DNA of 53,644 nt from Nitrospirae bacterium JdFR-81 (GTDB lineage: Bacteria; Nitrospirota; Thermodesulfovibrionia; UBA6902), in contig MTOQ01000082.1 of the NCBI GenBank assembly GCA_002011735.1, positions 1 to 53,644 of the forward strand, read 5' to 3'. The notes under the pieces were generated by a model. The model searched no databases and had not been told where the DNA came from. It worked only from the letters and a program-made list of their open reading frames with translations. Position numbers and translations under genes: made by a program. Each line of letters starts with the position of its first letter. The stretch's first letter is position 1. This document shows, in pieces, positions 29,232 through 37,045 of the stretch.

Positions 29232-31946
29232 TTGGTAAGGTGCTGGATCGGCTGTATTAGAGGACGAAATCAGCATATCGGTGTCTTGACAGGTATACTC
29301 TTACTCCTCCTTCTCATCACACCCTCTGCCACCCATCCATCTGACAGGGTGATAAAGGCCATAGAGGTGGAGGGCCTCACAAGGATGAAGGAGGAAGATC
29401 TGATCGACCTCATCTGTCTCCATGAGGGCGACAGGCTTGACAGGGAGGTGCTGGGTCGTGGTATAAGGAGGGCCTTTAAGAAGGGGATATTCCTTGATAT
29501 AAAGGCTGTGGCCGAAGACTATGAGGACGGGGTCAGGCTCAAGTATATTGTAGAGGAGGTTCCCCTGGTAAGGGATATCATTGTGCACGGCAACCTATGG
29601 GTCTCCACAGGGGATATCAGGAAAGCCTTCCTGTTTAAAGAAGGGAGGGGGTTAAGGGAGGAGTTCCTCCAGAAGGCGAGGCGGGGGCTCATAACATTCT
29701 TTCACAGGAAGGGTTTTATAAATGCAGAGGTTGACATCAGGGTCGTGGATGCAGGCAGGAATAAAAGGGATATAATCATCGATGTCAATGAAGGAGCCCC
29801 CCTCATTATAAAAAGGATAAATGCTCCACCTGAGGTCATGGAGCATCTTACACTCAGAGAGGGCAGCATCCTTGATATGGATGTTATCGAGCAGGATATA
29901 AGAGAGATAGAGGGTCTTTACAGGAGACAGGGATATATAAATCCTGTTGTGGGACCTTATAAATTCCATAATGGAGAGTTGATAATCCCTGTTAAGAAGG
30001 GGGACAGGCTTGAGGTCCTGTTCAGGGGTAACACCGTCTTCAGCACGAAGGGCCTCCTCAGACTCACGGGCATCACCGAGTATAAACAGATTACAGAGGA
30101 GAGGATCGAGGATATGGTGAATGTGATCAAGAGGCACTATATGAAAAATGGTTATCCTGGTGTGGAGGTGGCTGCAGGGATTGAGAGGGAGGAAGGGCTG
30201 ATCAGGCTCAAGGTCTTCATCTCGGAGGGCAGGAAGGTGGTGGTTAGAGGTGTGCGGTTTGCAGGGGCGAGCCTCTCCCAGGATGTGCTCAAGAGGGTCG
30301 TCCTGCTTAAGGCAGGAGGACCTTACAATCCAGCCCTCATCACCGAGAGCGTGGATGCACTCAAGAGGTTCTATAATGCACTTGGCTATATCCACATGGG
30401 GGTGGATGGGGTCAGGGAGTATCCTGATCAGGAGGGAGGCATCGAGATAGAGTTCCTCATAAATGAAGGGCCCCGTGTGAGGATCGGCTCGATAGAGATC
30501 AGGGGTAATGCATCCATTGATGAACACAGCATAAGGGATGCCATCAGGCTCAAGCCTGGCTCTCCTTATAATACAGTGGATATAGGGGATGCGAGGTACA
30601 GGGTTCTGTCCCTCTACAGACGAAACGGCTTTCTTGATGCAGAGGTGAGGGTCAGGGGTCTCTTCGAGAAGGAGAGGGCAGAACTGGAGTTTGTGATAAC
30701 CGAAGGCATACCCTCACACCTTGGCAAGGTGATCATCCGTGGCAACAGGAAGACAAAGGATGAGGTCATCATGAGGCAGATGGGCATCAGAGAGGGGCAG
30801 AGGATTGATTATGATGAGCTCATGAGGATCAGGGAGGCGTTATTCAAGCTCGATCTGTTTGACGAGCTCTCCATAGATCTGCTTCCGCCATATGAGACAG
30901 ACGGCAGGCTCACGAGGGACATGCTTATTACAGTGAAAGAGGCAAAACCAGGGAGTGTGGATGTGGCAATAGGGTATGGTGATTATGAACAACTGAGGGG
31001 GTCAGTACAGATAAGCTACAGGAATCTTGGCGGGTATAACAGGCGGGTAGGTCTCGGGATCGAGATGAACGCCATGAAGAGTAAATACAATCTGAGTTTT
31101 AGAGAGCCATGGCTCTTTAACATACCCGAGCTTCCACTGTCGCTTTCGCTCGTAAAGGAGGACAGGAGGGTGATAAATCTTGATACAAAAGACCTGCTTT
31201 ACAAGGTCAAGAAGCTCTCCTTCATCGCCAGTACAGAGAGGCAGTTGAGGAGTGCCCTCAAGGCAGGACTAAGCTATGAATACTCCTTTGTCAAGACCAC
31301 CGATGTGGCCCAGGGCGTTATATTAAGCAGAGAGGATACAGGCACTGTTGCAATAAGCAGTATCTCACCCTCCCTCTTCTATGATAAGAGGGATGATCCC
31401 TTTGATCCCTCCTCTGGTTCACTGAATGGGATTATATTGAAGTTTGCATCAAAGGCGCTCCTGTCAGAGGCAGAATTTATAAAGATGGTCTTTCAGAGTT
31501 CCTGGTATACACGATTGCACAGGGGTGTGGTCCCTGCATTCTCTGTCAGGGGCGGTGTTGCCCATGCCTTTGGCGAGACAGAGGAGCTGCCCTTGATCGA
31601 GAGGTTCTTCCTTGGGGGGAGGAACACAGTCAGGGGCTACAGTCACGATACCCTTGGACCAAAGGGTGAGGACGGCTCTCCAACAGGTGGCAATGTATTC
31701 GCGCTTGTCAATGCGGAGCTGAGGGTGCCCCTTAAAAAAGGACTCGGGGTTGTTACATTTATCGATGGTGGTAATGTCTGGAAGGTGATAGATGATGTGG
31801 ATGCCAAGTTGAGATACACTATTGGTGTGGGTCTGAGATACAGGACCCCTGTCGGCCCCCTGAGGATAGATTATGGATATAAGCTTGACAGACTGCCTGA
31901 TGAGAGTGTCGGTGAGCTCCACTTCAGTATAGGCCATGCATTCTGA
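29232..31946 (+). CDS. tamA: TamA/BamA-like Omp85 outer-membrane protein
   Basis: About 904-residue Omp85 protein. A signal peptide (hydrophobic stretch about residues 18-30) is followed by several POTRA domains (roughly 36-560) and a 16-strand-type barrel. Barrel hallmarks are SPSLFYDKRDDPFDPSSG, the lid-loop motif NTVRGY, GPLRIDYGYKLD and a terminal Phe in HFSIGHAF. More POTRA domains appear than the three of E. coli TamA, so it could also be a BamA paralogue; the adjacent tamB favours TamA. I chose TTG 29232 because GGTGAGGAGA lies 5 bases upstream and gives a clean signal peptide. A TTG at 29202 would add 10 acidic residues. Confidence 0.92.
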   Translation: MVRCWIGCIRGRNQHIGVLTGILLLLLLITPSATHPSDRVIKAIEVEGLTRMKEEDLIDLICLHEGDRLDREVLGRGIRRAFKKGIFLDIKAVAEDYEDGVRLKYIVEEVPLVRDIIVHGNLWVSTGDIRKAFLFKEGRGLREEFLQKARRGLITFFHRKGFINAEVDIRVVDAGRNKRDIIIDVNEGAPLIIKRINAPPEVMEHLTLREGSILDMDVIEQDIREIEGLYRRQGYINPVVGPYKFHNGELIIPVKKGDRLEVLFRGNTVFSTKGLLRLTGITEYKQITEERIEDMVNVIKRHYMKNGYPGVEVAAGIEREEGLIRLKVFISEGRKVVVRGVRFAGASLSQDVLKRVVLLKAGGPYNPALITESVDALKRFYNALGYIHMGVDGVREYPDQEGGIEIEFLINEGPRVRIGSIEIRGNASIDEHSIRDAIRLKPGSPYNTVDIGDARYRVLSLYRRNGFLDAEVRVRGLFEKERAELEFVITEGIPSHLGKVIIRGNRKTKDEVIMRQMGIREGQRIDYDELMRIREALFKLDLFDELSIDLLPPYETDGRLTRDMLITVKEAKPGSVDVAIGYGDYEQLRGSVQISYRNLGGYNRRVGLGIEMNAMKSKYNLSFREPWLFNIPELPLSLSLVKEDRRVINLDTKDLLYKVKKLSFIASTERQLRSALKAGLSYEYSFVKTTDVAQGVILSREDTGTVAISSISPSLFYDKRDDPFDPSSGSLNGIILKFASKALLSEAEFIKMVFQSSWYTRLHRGVVPAFSVRGGVAHAFGETEELPLIERFFLGGRNTVRGYSHDTLGPKGEDGSPTGGNVFALVNAELRVPLKKGLGVVTFIDGGNVWKVIDDVDAKLRYTIGVGLRYRTPVGPLRIDYGYKLDRLPDESVGELHFSIGHAF

Positions 31947-32469
31947 GGTAATGCACACAGGGATTAGAGTTATTATACTGGCGTCTTTTATCGCCTCTCT
32001 CCTGTTCCCTGCCCCAGGCAGTGCAGGGGTCATCGAAAGGGTTGTGGCCATTGTGGATGATGATATCATCCTGCTCAGTGAGCTGCAGGAGGCGATGAAG
32101 GAGCCTGAAAACAGGGGAAAGAGGGACATGGATGTGTTGAACGAGATGATAGATGACAGGCTTCTGCTGAGGGAGGTGGAGAGGTTCGTCCCTGTCTCAG
32201 AACTGGTCACATATTCAGGGAAGGATATAAACAGGATTATAAAAAAGAAGTACATAGACCTCAGGATAAGGCCCTTCATCCACATCCCCATAGAAGAGAT
32301 CGAGGGATATTTCAAGACCCACAGGGAGTCCTTTGGAGGGAGAGAGTTCTACGAGGTGAGGGGTGAGATAGAGGATTTGCTTATAAAAGAAGAGATCAAG
32401 AAGAGACTGGATGAACATCTGAGGAGGATGAGAGAAGAGGCGTATATAAGGATACAGCTGTTTGAGTAA
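31936..32469 (+). CDS. SurA-like periplasmic chaperone without a PPIase domain
   Basis: 177-residue exported protein with a signal peptide (about residues 8-29, cleavage near GSAG) and a SurA N-terminal domain that begins with the typical VIERVVAIVDDDIILLSELQEA. The chain ends with a helix resembling the SurA C-terminal segment, and no parvulin PPIase domain lies between. It probably chaperones outer-membrane proteins towards the Omp85 protein encoded just upstream, whose gene it overlaps by 11 bases. An alternative start is ATG 31951. It is the last gene of the envelope operon. Confidence 0.85.
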   Translation: MHSEVMHTGIRVIILASFIASLLFPAPGSAGVIERVVAIVDDDIILLSELQEAMKEPENRGKRDMDVLNEMIDDRLLLREVERFVPVSELVTYSGKDINRIIKKKYIDLRIRPFIHIPIEEIEGYFKTHRESFGGREFYEVRGEIEDLLIKEEIKKRLDEHLRRMREEAYIRIQLFE

Positions 32470-32572
32470 GGATTCACTGTTTTATAATCATAGGGGTGGT
32501 CTTTGTTGTGATGCCTCTGAACATCGGGGTTTTTAAGAGGAAAGGCCCGGGATAGAACCTGAAAATATCGAG

Positions 32573-33037
32573 CTATGGTGTTAACCGTATGTCTTTAATC
32601 ACTGCAACCTCATTACATTCAGGAAATTTAGGACACTTCAGGCAGTCACCCCATATCTTCTGTGGCAGGGTGTTCTTGTCTATCTCCCTGAAACCCATCT
32701 CTATAAAGAATTCTGGATTATAGGTGAGTGCAAAGACCCTGTTTATCCCGAGTGACTTTGCCTCTTTAAGACACTCCTTCACGAGCCTCTTGCCTATCCC
32801 CTTCCTCTGGTAATCCTTCAGCACGGCAATCGACCTCACCTCTGCAAGGTCTTCCCATAGTATGTGAAGTGCACACACCCCTGTAATCCTTCCCTTTTCA
32901 ATACAGACCAGGAAGTCCCTGATATTCTCGTATATCTCGTTCAGGGATCGTGGCAGCATCTTGTCCTTCTTTGCAAATTTATTGATGATACGATGTATGT
33001 CCCTTACGTCACCTATCCTTGCCTTTCTTATGACCAT
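32573..33037 (-). CDS. argA: GNAT acetyltransferase, short ArgA-like
   Basis: 154-residue GNAT protein. The acetyl-CoA loop is YQRKGIGKRL (about residues 77-86). The C-terminal part LPQKIWGDCLKCPKFPECNE with its Cys cluster resembles the stand-alone N-acetylglutamate synthases of delta-type bacteria and Mycobacterium, which start arginine synthesis. No other arg gene lies nearby, so the substrate is an inference from family resemblance. Its start overlaps the end of the ppx/gppA gene by 10 bases. Confidence 0.75.
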   Translation of the reverse strand: MVIRKARIGDVRDIHRIINKFAKKDKMLPRSLNEIYENIRDFLVCIEKGRITGVCALHILWEDLAEVRSIAVLKDYQRKGIGKRLVKECLKEAKSLGINRVFALTYNPEFFIEMGFREIDKNTLPQKIWGDCLKCPKFPECNEVAVIKDIRLTP

Positions 33038-33984
33038 CCCCTGACCCTCTTGAATAGCTCTATGATTATCCCCTCCCTGAGCCCATAATCACTCACGATT
33101 ATCTCTTTAAACCCGAATGTCGCCATTATCGATTTAAGGATCAACACCCCTGGCACTATTATATCCATTCTCCTGTCCAAAAGCACAGGATAGATCTCTG
33201 CCCTCTCCTTCATGCTTAGCACTGCTATCTCATTGTAGATCTTATTTATTGAATCTATAAAGAGGGTGCTCTTGTGGATCCTCTCATGGCTGTGGCTGTC
33301 AAGCCCCTGGAGCATGGCGGAAAGGGTGGTGATGGTCCCAGCCGTGCCGACAAGCATGGATCCCCCTGTAGTGAGCTGTCTCACCTCCTTGGTCTCCTCA
33401 AGCCTCCTCATCACCTCTCCCTCCATCCCTTTCAACTCACTCTCTGTTGGGGGGTCATGCCTCATAAAGCGATCTGTCATATAGATCACACCCAGTTTAA
33501 TGCTCTTGATGCATGATATCCTGCCATCATCCATGAATATGAATTCCGTGCTTCCACCACCTATGTCTATGAGGAGAGCCGGTCCAGACAGGGGTATATC
33601 CATCGTCATCCCACTGGCAGTGAGCCTTGCCTCCTCCTCCTCGGTGGCTATCTCGACCTCGATCCCTGCCTCCTCCTCTGCCTTCCTGATGAATGTATCC
33701 CTGTTTTCTGCCTCCCTCAATGCACTCGTTCCGATGGCAAGCACAGATGATACATTGTGCTCCCTGATGGCCCTGCTGAAATCCTTTAACGTCTTTATCC
33801 CCTGCCGGATGCCCTCGTCAGTGAGGATGTTGCCACCTGATACACCCTCACCAAGCCTTGTGATGACCCTCTCTGAATGGATCTCCCTGATGGTATATCC
33901 GTCAGGCCCCTGATGAACCTCTCCTATTAAAAGCCTGAATGTATTCGTCCCGATATCAATTGATGCAAGAGGGCCATCACCCAT
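33028..33984 (-). CDS. Ppx/GppA-family phosphatase
   Basis: 318-residue protein with the actin-like ASKHA fold, acting as exopolyphosphatase and/or guanosine pentaphosphate phosphatase. Motifs are IDIGTNTFRLLIGE at the N-terminus, IGTSALREAENRD, LIDIGGGSTEFIF and GTAGTITTLSAM. It lacks the extra C-terminal domains of E. coli Ppx, as do many short family members. It overlaps mqnD by 8 bases and the argA-like gene by 10 bases, so it is co-transcribed with both. Polyphosphate and (p)ppGpp activity cannot be told apart from sequence. Confidence 0.93.
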   Translation of the reverse strand: MGDGPLASIDIGTNTFRLLIGEVHQGPDGYTIREIHSERVITRLGEGVSGGNILTDEGIRQGIKTLKDFSRAIREHNVSSVLAIGTSALREAENRDTFIRKAEEEAGIEVEIATEEEEARLTASGMTMDIPLSGPALLIDIGGGSTEFIFMDDGRISCIKSIKLGVIYMTDRFMRHDPPTESELKGMEGEVMRRLEETKEVRQLTTGGSMLVGTAGTITTLSAMLQGLDSHSHERIHKSTLFIDSINKIYNEIAVLSMKERAEIYPVLLDRRMDIIVPGVLILKSIMATFGFKEIIVSDYGLREGIIIELFKRVRGWS

Positions 33985-34792
33985 GCCTTATTATCCCTGC
34001 CTCCTCTGCCCTGTGCAATAGTTCCCTTACGGCCATCTCCCCCTCTTCACCTATATCAATGGAATAGTCATTCACATAGAGTGCTATGTGTTCTCTTATC
34101 ACCTCATCTGACAGCTCCTGTGAGTACCTCTTTATATAGCCCATGGGCTCCTGTGGGTTTGCAAGGCTGTACTCGAGGCTCCTCCTTATCAGCCCGTTGA
34201 CCTCCTCAATCAGTGAGTCGCCAAGGGACCTTCTTGCAATGATACACCCAAGGGGGATGGGAAGGCCTGTCTCGTCCTCCCACCACCTGCCAAGGTCCAT
34301 GATCTCCGTAAGACCATAAAGCGGATAGGTGAATCTACCCTCGTGTATGATCAGTCCTGCATCCACCTCTCCGTTCCTTACAGCAGGCATTATCCTGTCA
34401 AAGCTCATTATGTATGGGTTGATACAGAGTTCATGGTCATAGAGCCTTAATAGCAGGAATGCCGTTGTGTATCTTCCAGGGATTGCGATCCTTTTGCCCC
34501 TGAGCTCCCTGACATTACATGACTCTTTTGCCACGAGCAGCGGGCCACAACCCCTCCCAAGTGCACCACCGGCCCTTAACAGGTTATACTCCCCTTTAAG
34601 ATATAGATAGGCATGGTAGGAGACCTTGGTTATGTCAAATTCGAGATCAAATGCCTTCTGATTGAGCGTCTCTACATCCATGAGGGTCTCTTTAAATTCA
34701 AGCCCCCCTGTGTCTATCCTTCCATGCACCAGGCCATAGAAGATGAACGTGTCGTTTGGGCAGGGTGAATAGCCTATCGTGAGTCTCCTCAC
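33977..34792 (-). CDS. mqnD: 1,4-dihydroxy-6-naphthoate synthase
   Basis: 271-residue MqnA/MqnD-family enzyme of the futalosine pathway, converting cyclic dehypoxanthine futalosine to 1,4-dihydroxy-6-naphthoate for menaquinone. The N-terminal GYSPCPNDTFIF is characteristic of MqnD, and KVSYHAYLYL and GCGPLLVA segments are present. The start is GTG 34792, overlapping the stop of the radical SAM gene (GTGA). The other mqn genes are not in the window, so the pathway is scattered. It implies a menaquinone-based respiratory chain. Confidence 0.92.
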   Translation of the reverse strand: MRRLTIGYSPCPNDTFIFYGLVHGRIDTGGLEFKETLMDVETLNQKAFDLEFDITKVSYHAYLYLKGEYNLLRAGGALGRGCGPLLVAKESCNVRELRGKRIAIPGRYTTAFLLLRLYDHELCINPYIMSFDRIMPAVRNGEVDAGLIIHEGRFTYPLYGLTEIMDLGRWWEDETGLPIPLGCIIARRSLGDSLIEEVNGLIRRSLEYSLANPQEPMGYIKRYSQELSDEVIREHIALYVNDYSIDIGEEGEMAVRELLHRAEEAGIIRHG

Positions 34793-35865
34793 AGCCGCAG
34801 ATACTCCCTTATCAGCGATGGATACATGCGTGGATTAAAAAGTATATTCGTCATGAGGTAACATTCATGTGTGCAGTAACAGCGGTCTCTCTCTATTGAC
34901 TTGATGATCTCCTTTGCGCCTGTGGTGTTCAAGACCTTTGATATATCGTAGTCATGCTCCCTTACATTGCCAAGTCTCATATCGAAAGACTCACACGGGT
35001 ATAGGTCGCCTGTCTCTGTCAGGACGATATTGAGCCTCCCTGCATAACAGGGAATCAACTGTCTCTGCCGTGTGATGGTATTGTAGATGATGCGTCTCTG
35101 GAGGATGTCCTGTGCTGCCTTCAGCCTTGAGCCCCTGAACCTGTAGATGCTTGCCCTCTTGCCCCTGAGGAGAGACTCCATCCTTTCAATGGTCCTGAGA
35201 TACCTCTCCGTATCAATATCCTTTAATCTCCCGTTAAATACACTGCCCCTTATGAGTGAGACCGTATGGGTCTTGATGTCATCGAGCCTGCCGACATATT
35301 CGATAAGCTCATCCATCCTGTCCTGGTTCTCCCTGCAGAAGACCGTATTAATACCCAGCTCAAAGTTCGGATATTCGTTGATGAACCTCCTGAGCCTCTC
35401 ATATGTCTTGATCGTCTTCTTAAAGCACCCATCTCCCCTGATCCTGTCATTCACCTCTTCAGGACCATCAATGGACAATTTGACAACGATGGTGCTCTTT
35501 CTGCATATTCTGAGGATCGATCCAACCGCATCCTCAATCCTCTCTGTGAGGAGGCCATTTGTAGAGAAGAGGATGATCGAGGGCCTGTTTCTTTCATAGA
35601 ATATCCTCGTTATCTCTACAATATCGTCCCTCAGGAATACCTCGCCCCCTGAGAATGCAAGCCACAGGAGGTCTTTCATCGATGAGGAGACCCCCTCTAT
35701 CTCATCTACAGAGAGTTCAGGTGCGTTATCCTTTCCGTCTCTTGACAGATAGAAACAGTATGAGCACCGCAGGTTACACCGCCCTGTAACAAAGAAGGTG
35801 AGGTGTATGGGCCTCTTCTTATAAAAGATCGATCCAACATGCCTGAATGGTGAATACATGCTCAA
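34789..35865 (-). CDS. Radical SAM protein with SPASM-like C-terminus
   Basis: 358-residue radical SAM enzyme. The cluster motif is CNLRCSYC (about residues 31-38), with LAFSGGEVFLR near 70-80 and VVKLSIDGPEEVND near 130. The C-terminal third has Cys in LIPCYAG, YPCESFD and the cluster CYCTHEC, as expected for auxiliary iron-sulfur clusters of SPASM/twitch proteins. No precursor peptide gene is visible nearby. Its neighbours are mqnD downstream and a GT2 glycosyltransferase upstream, each overlapping by 4 bases, so a role in modifying a small molecule or glycan is possible but not shown. The start is TTG 35865 or ATG 35859. Confidence 0.87.
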   Translation of the reverse strand: MSMYSPFRHVGSIFYKKRPIHLTFFVTGRCNLRCSYCFYLSRDGKDNAPELSVDEIEGVSSSMKDLLWLAFSGGEVFLRDDIVEITRIFYERNRPSIILFSTNGLLTERIEDAVGSILRICRKSTIVVKLSIDGPEEVNDRIRGDGCFKKTIKTYERLRRFINEYPNFELGINTVFCRENQDRMDELIEYVGRLDDIKTHTVSLIRGSVFNGRLKDIDTERYLRTIERMESLLRGKRASIYRFRGSRLKAAQDILQRRIIYNTITRQRQLIPCYAGRLNIVLTETGDLYPCESFDMRLGNVREHDYDISKVLNTTGAKEIIKSIERDRCYCTHECYLMTNILFNPRMYPSLIREYLRL

Positions 35866-36863
35866 TATATCCTGCCCCTCCTTAAGAGATATCTTACCAC
35901 ACCCATGATTGAGCCGATACCAACAGAGAGTGAGTAGAGGGTAATATAGTAGAGGGAGGCCATAACACAGAACCCCAGACCACCTGCCCTATAGAATGCC
36001 CTGAACAGACCGGCATTGACCAAGAGATTCAAAAACTGCAGGATGACCGTGGCATAGAGAAAGGGTGGTTTGTGTGTGAGGAGCCACAGGCAGAGGAGCA
36101 TAAGGCTCAGGAATATCACAGCAACGCTTGTCTTCAGTTCAGTGGATGCCGTGCCTGAGTCCCTGAACGCATCTCTGTTCCTGAGTGAATACATGCTCCA
36201 GTATCTGGTCTTTCTTATTGCGTTCCTGATGGATTTGAGGAGATTGAAATTGAATATGTGCCTCACCTCGATCTCTGGGTTCATGATCAGCCTCAGGCCC
36301 TGCCTCTTGAGCCTGTGGCTGAACTCCACATCCTCTATTATCGGCATGAACCTCTCGGGGAAGCCACCACTCTTTATGAATGTCTCACGACTCATGACCA
36401 TTGCGTGTGCTGCGATATAATCAGGCCTTTCAGGCCGTCTCGTCTCAAAGTAATTGACAAAGACCGCCTGAAACTTGTTGAAGAATCCCCTATCATATGG
36501 CTCACATGAATATGTGCCCCCGATGACCACCTCCTTACCATGACTGTTGAGGGTCCTGTTTATGATGGAGAGCGTGTCCTCCTTTGGAGGGCAATCCGCA
36601 TCGATGAAGAATATGTAATCACCCCTGCTGTTTAATGCACCGGTATTCCTTGCCTTTGACGTACCCTGGTGTCCGTTCAGTTGGATGAGCCTGCAGGGAT
36701 ATCTCTTTATAATCTCGATAGAGTCATCATCAGAGCCATCATCAACCACTACCACCTCAAAATTCCTGTACCCTGATGCAAAGACAGCCTCGAGGGTCTT
36801 GCCTATGGTGGAGGCACCATTAAGATTCGGTATAACCACAGAGATGAACCTCTCGGATTCCAT
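35862..36863 (-). CDS. Membrane-anchored family 2 glycosyltransferase
   Basis: 333-residue GT2 enzyme. The GT-A domain (about 1-240) shows ISVVIPNLNGASTIG, VVVDDGSDDDS near residue 38 and the DxD-type FFIDADCPP near 92; a late EDVEFSHRLKRQG segment supplies the catalytic-base region. Two or three hydrophobic helices follow (about 240-325). It resembles surface-polysaccharide transferases (WcaA/RfbA-like). It is the first gene of a five-gene overlapping unit with the radical SAM protein, mqnD, ppx/gppA and the argA-like gene. A perfect TATAAT ends 6 bases before the ATG, so the mRNA is probably leaderless. Confidence 0.88.
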   Translation of the reverse strand: MESERFISVVIPNLNGASTIGKTLEAVFASGYRNFEVVVVDDGSDDDSIEIIKRYPCRLIQLNGHQGTSKARNTGALNSRGDYIFFIDADCPPKEDTLSIINRTLNSHGKEVVIGGTYSCEPYDRGFFNKFQAVFVNYFETRRPERPDYIAAHAMVMSRETFIKSGGFPERFMPIIEDVEFSHRLKRQGLRLIMNPEIEVRHIFNFNLLKSIRNAIRKTRYWSMYSLRNRDAFRDSGTASTELKTSVAVIFLSLMLLCLWLLTHKPPFLYATVILQFLNLLVNAGLFRAFYRAGGLGFCVMASLYYITLYSLSVGIGSIMGVVRYLLRRGRIY

Positions 36864-36869
36864 GATACT

Positions 36870-36913
36870 ATTATAAGCCTTACCACAGGTCAGGTCTATA
36901 AACCGTTTAGACC
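36870..36913 (-). promoter_or_regulatory. GT2-operon promoter with inverted repeat over the -35 region
   Basis: On the minus strand TATAAT (36870-36875) lies 6 bases before the ATG at 36863. The expected -35 position, 17 bases upstream, is TAGACC (36893-36898), a poor match. It is the first arm of an inverted repeat, GGTCTA...TAGACC (36893-36913), extendable to 9 pairs with a 2-base bulge. This looks like an operator or activator site at a promoter that lacks its own -35. Confidence 0.45.
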
Positions 36914-36969
36914 AGTTCTAACACCTTAAGGGTCTTGAAGGGGGTCACCAGGGATTTCTTGAGATCGGT

Positions 36970-36984
36970 CTTGATCATATCAAG
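36970..36984 (+). promoter_or_regulatory. Palindrome upstream of miaB
   Basis: CTTGAT-CAT-ATCAAG is a 6-bp inverted repeat with a 3-base centre, 61 bases before the miaB start. Three direct TCTTGA hexamers (36933, 36957, 36969) stand 24 and 12 bases apart, and the palindrome includes the last of them. It may be a regulator site; no clear -35/-10 pair is visible here. Confidence 0.3.
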
Positions 36985-37045
36985 AGGCAAAATTCTTTCC
37001 TTAAAATATTGTAAAATAAGATTATCTTCCTGAGGTGGGATTTTT

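Noticed and set aside
29652-30527. Long open frame (291 codons) on the minus strand opposite tamA
   Set aside because: It lies wholly inside a gene with clear POTRA domains; its translation is rich in His, Leu, Pro and Cys with no domain and no ribosome site. It is an antisense shadow of the codon bias.
31464-32315. 283-codon minus-strand frame opposite the end of tamA and the surA-like gene
   Set aside because: It spans two well-supported plus-strand genes and has Ser-rich, unrecognisable sequence.
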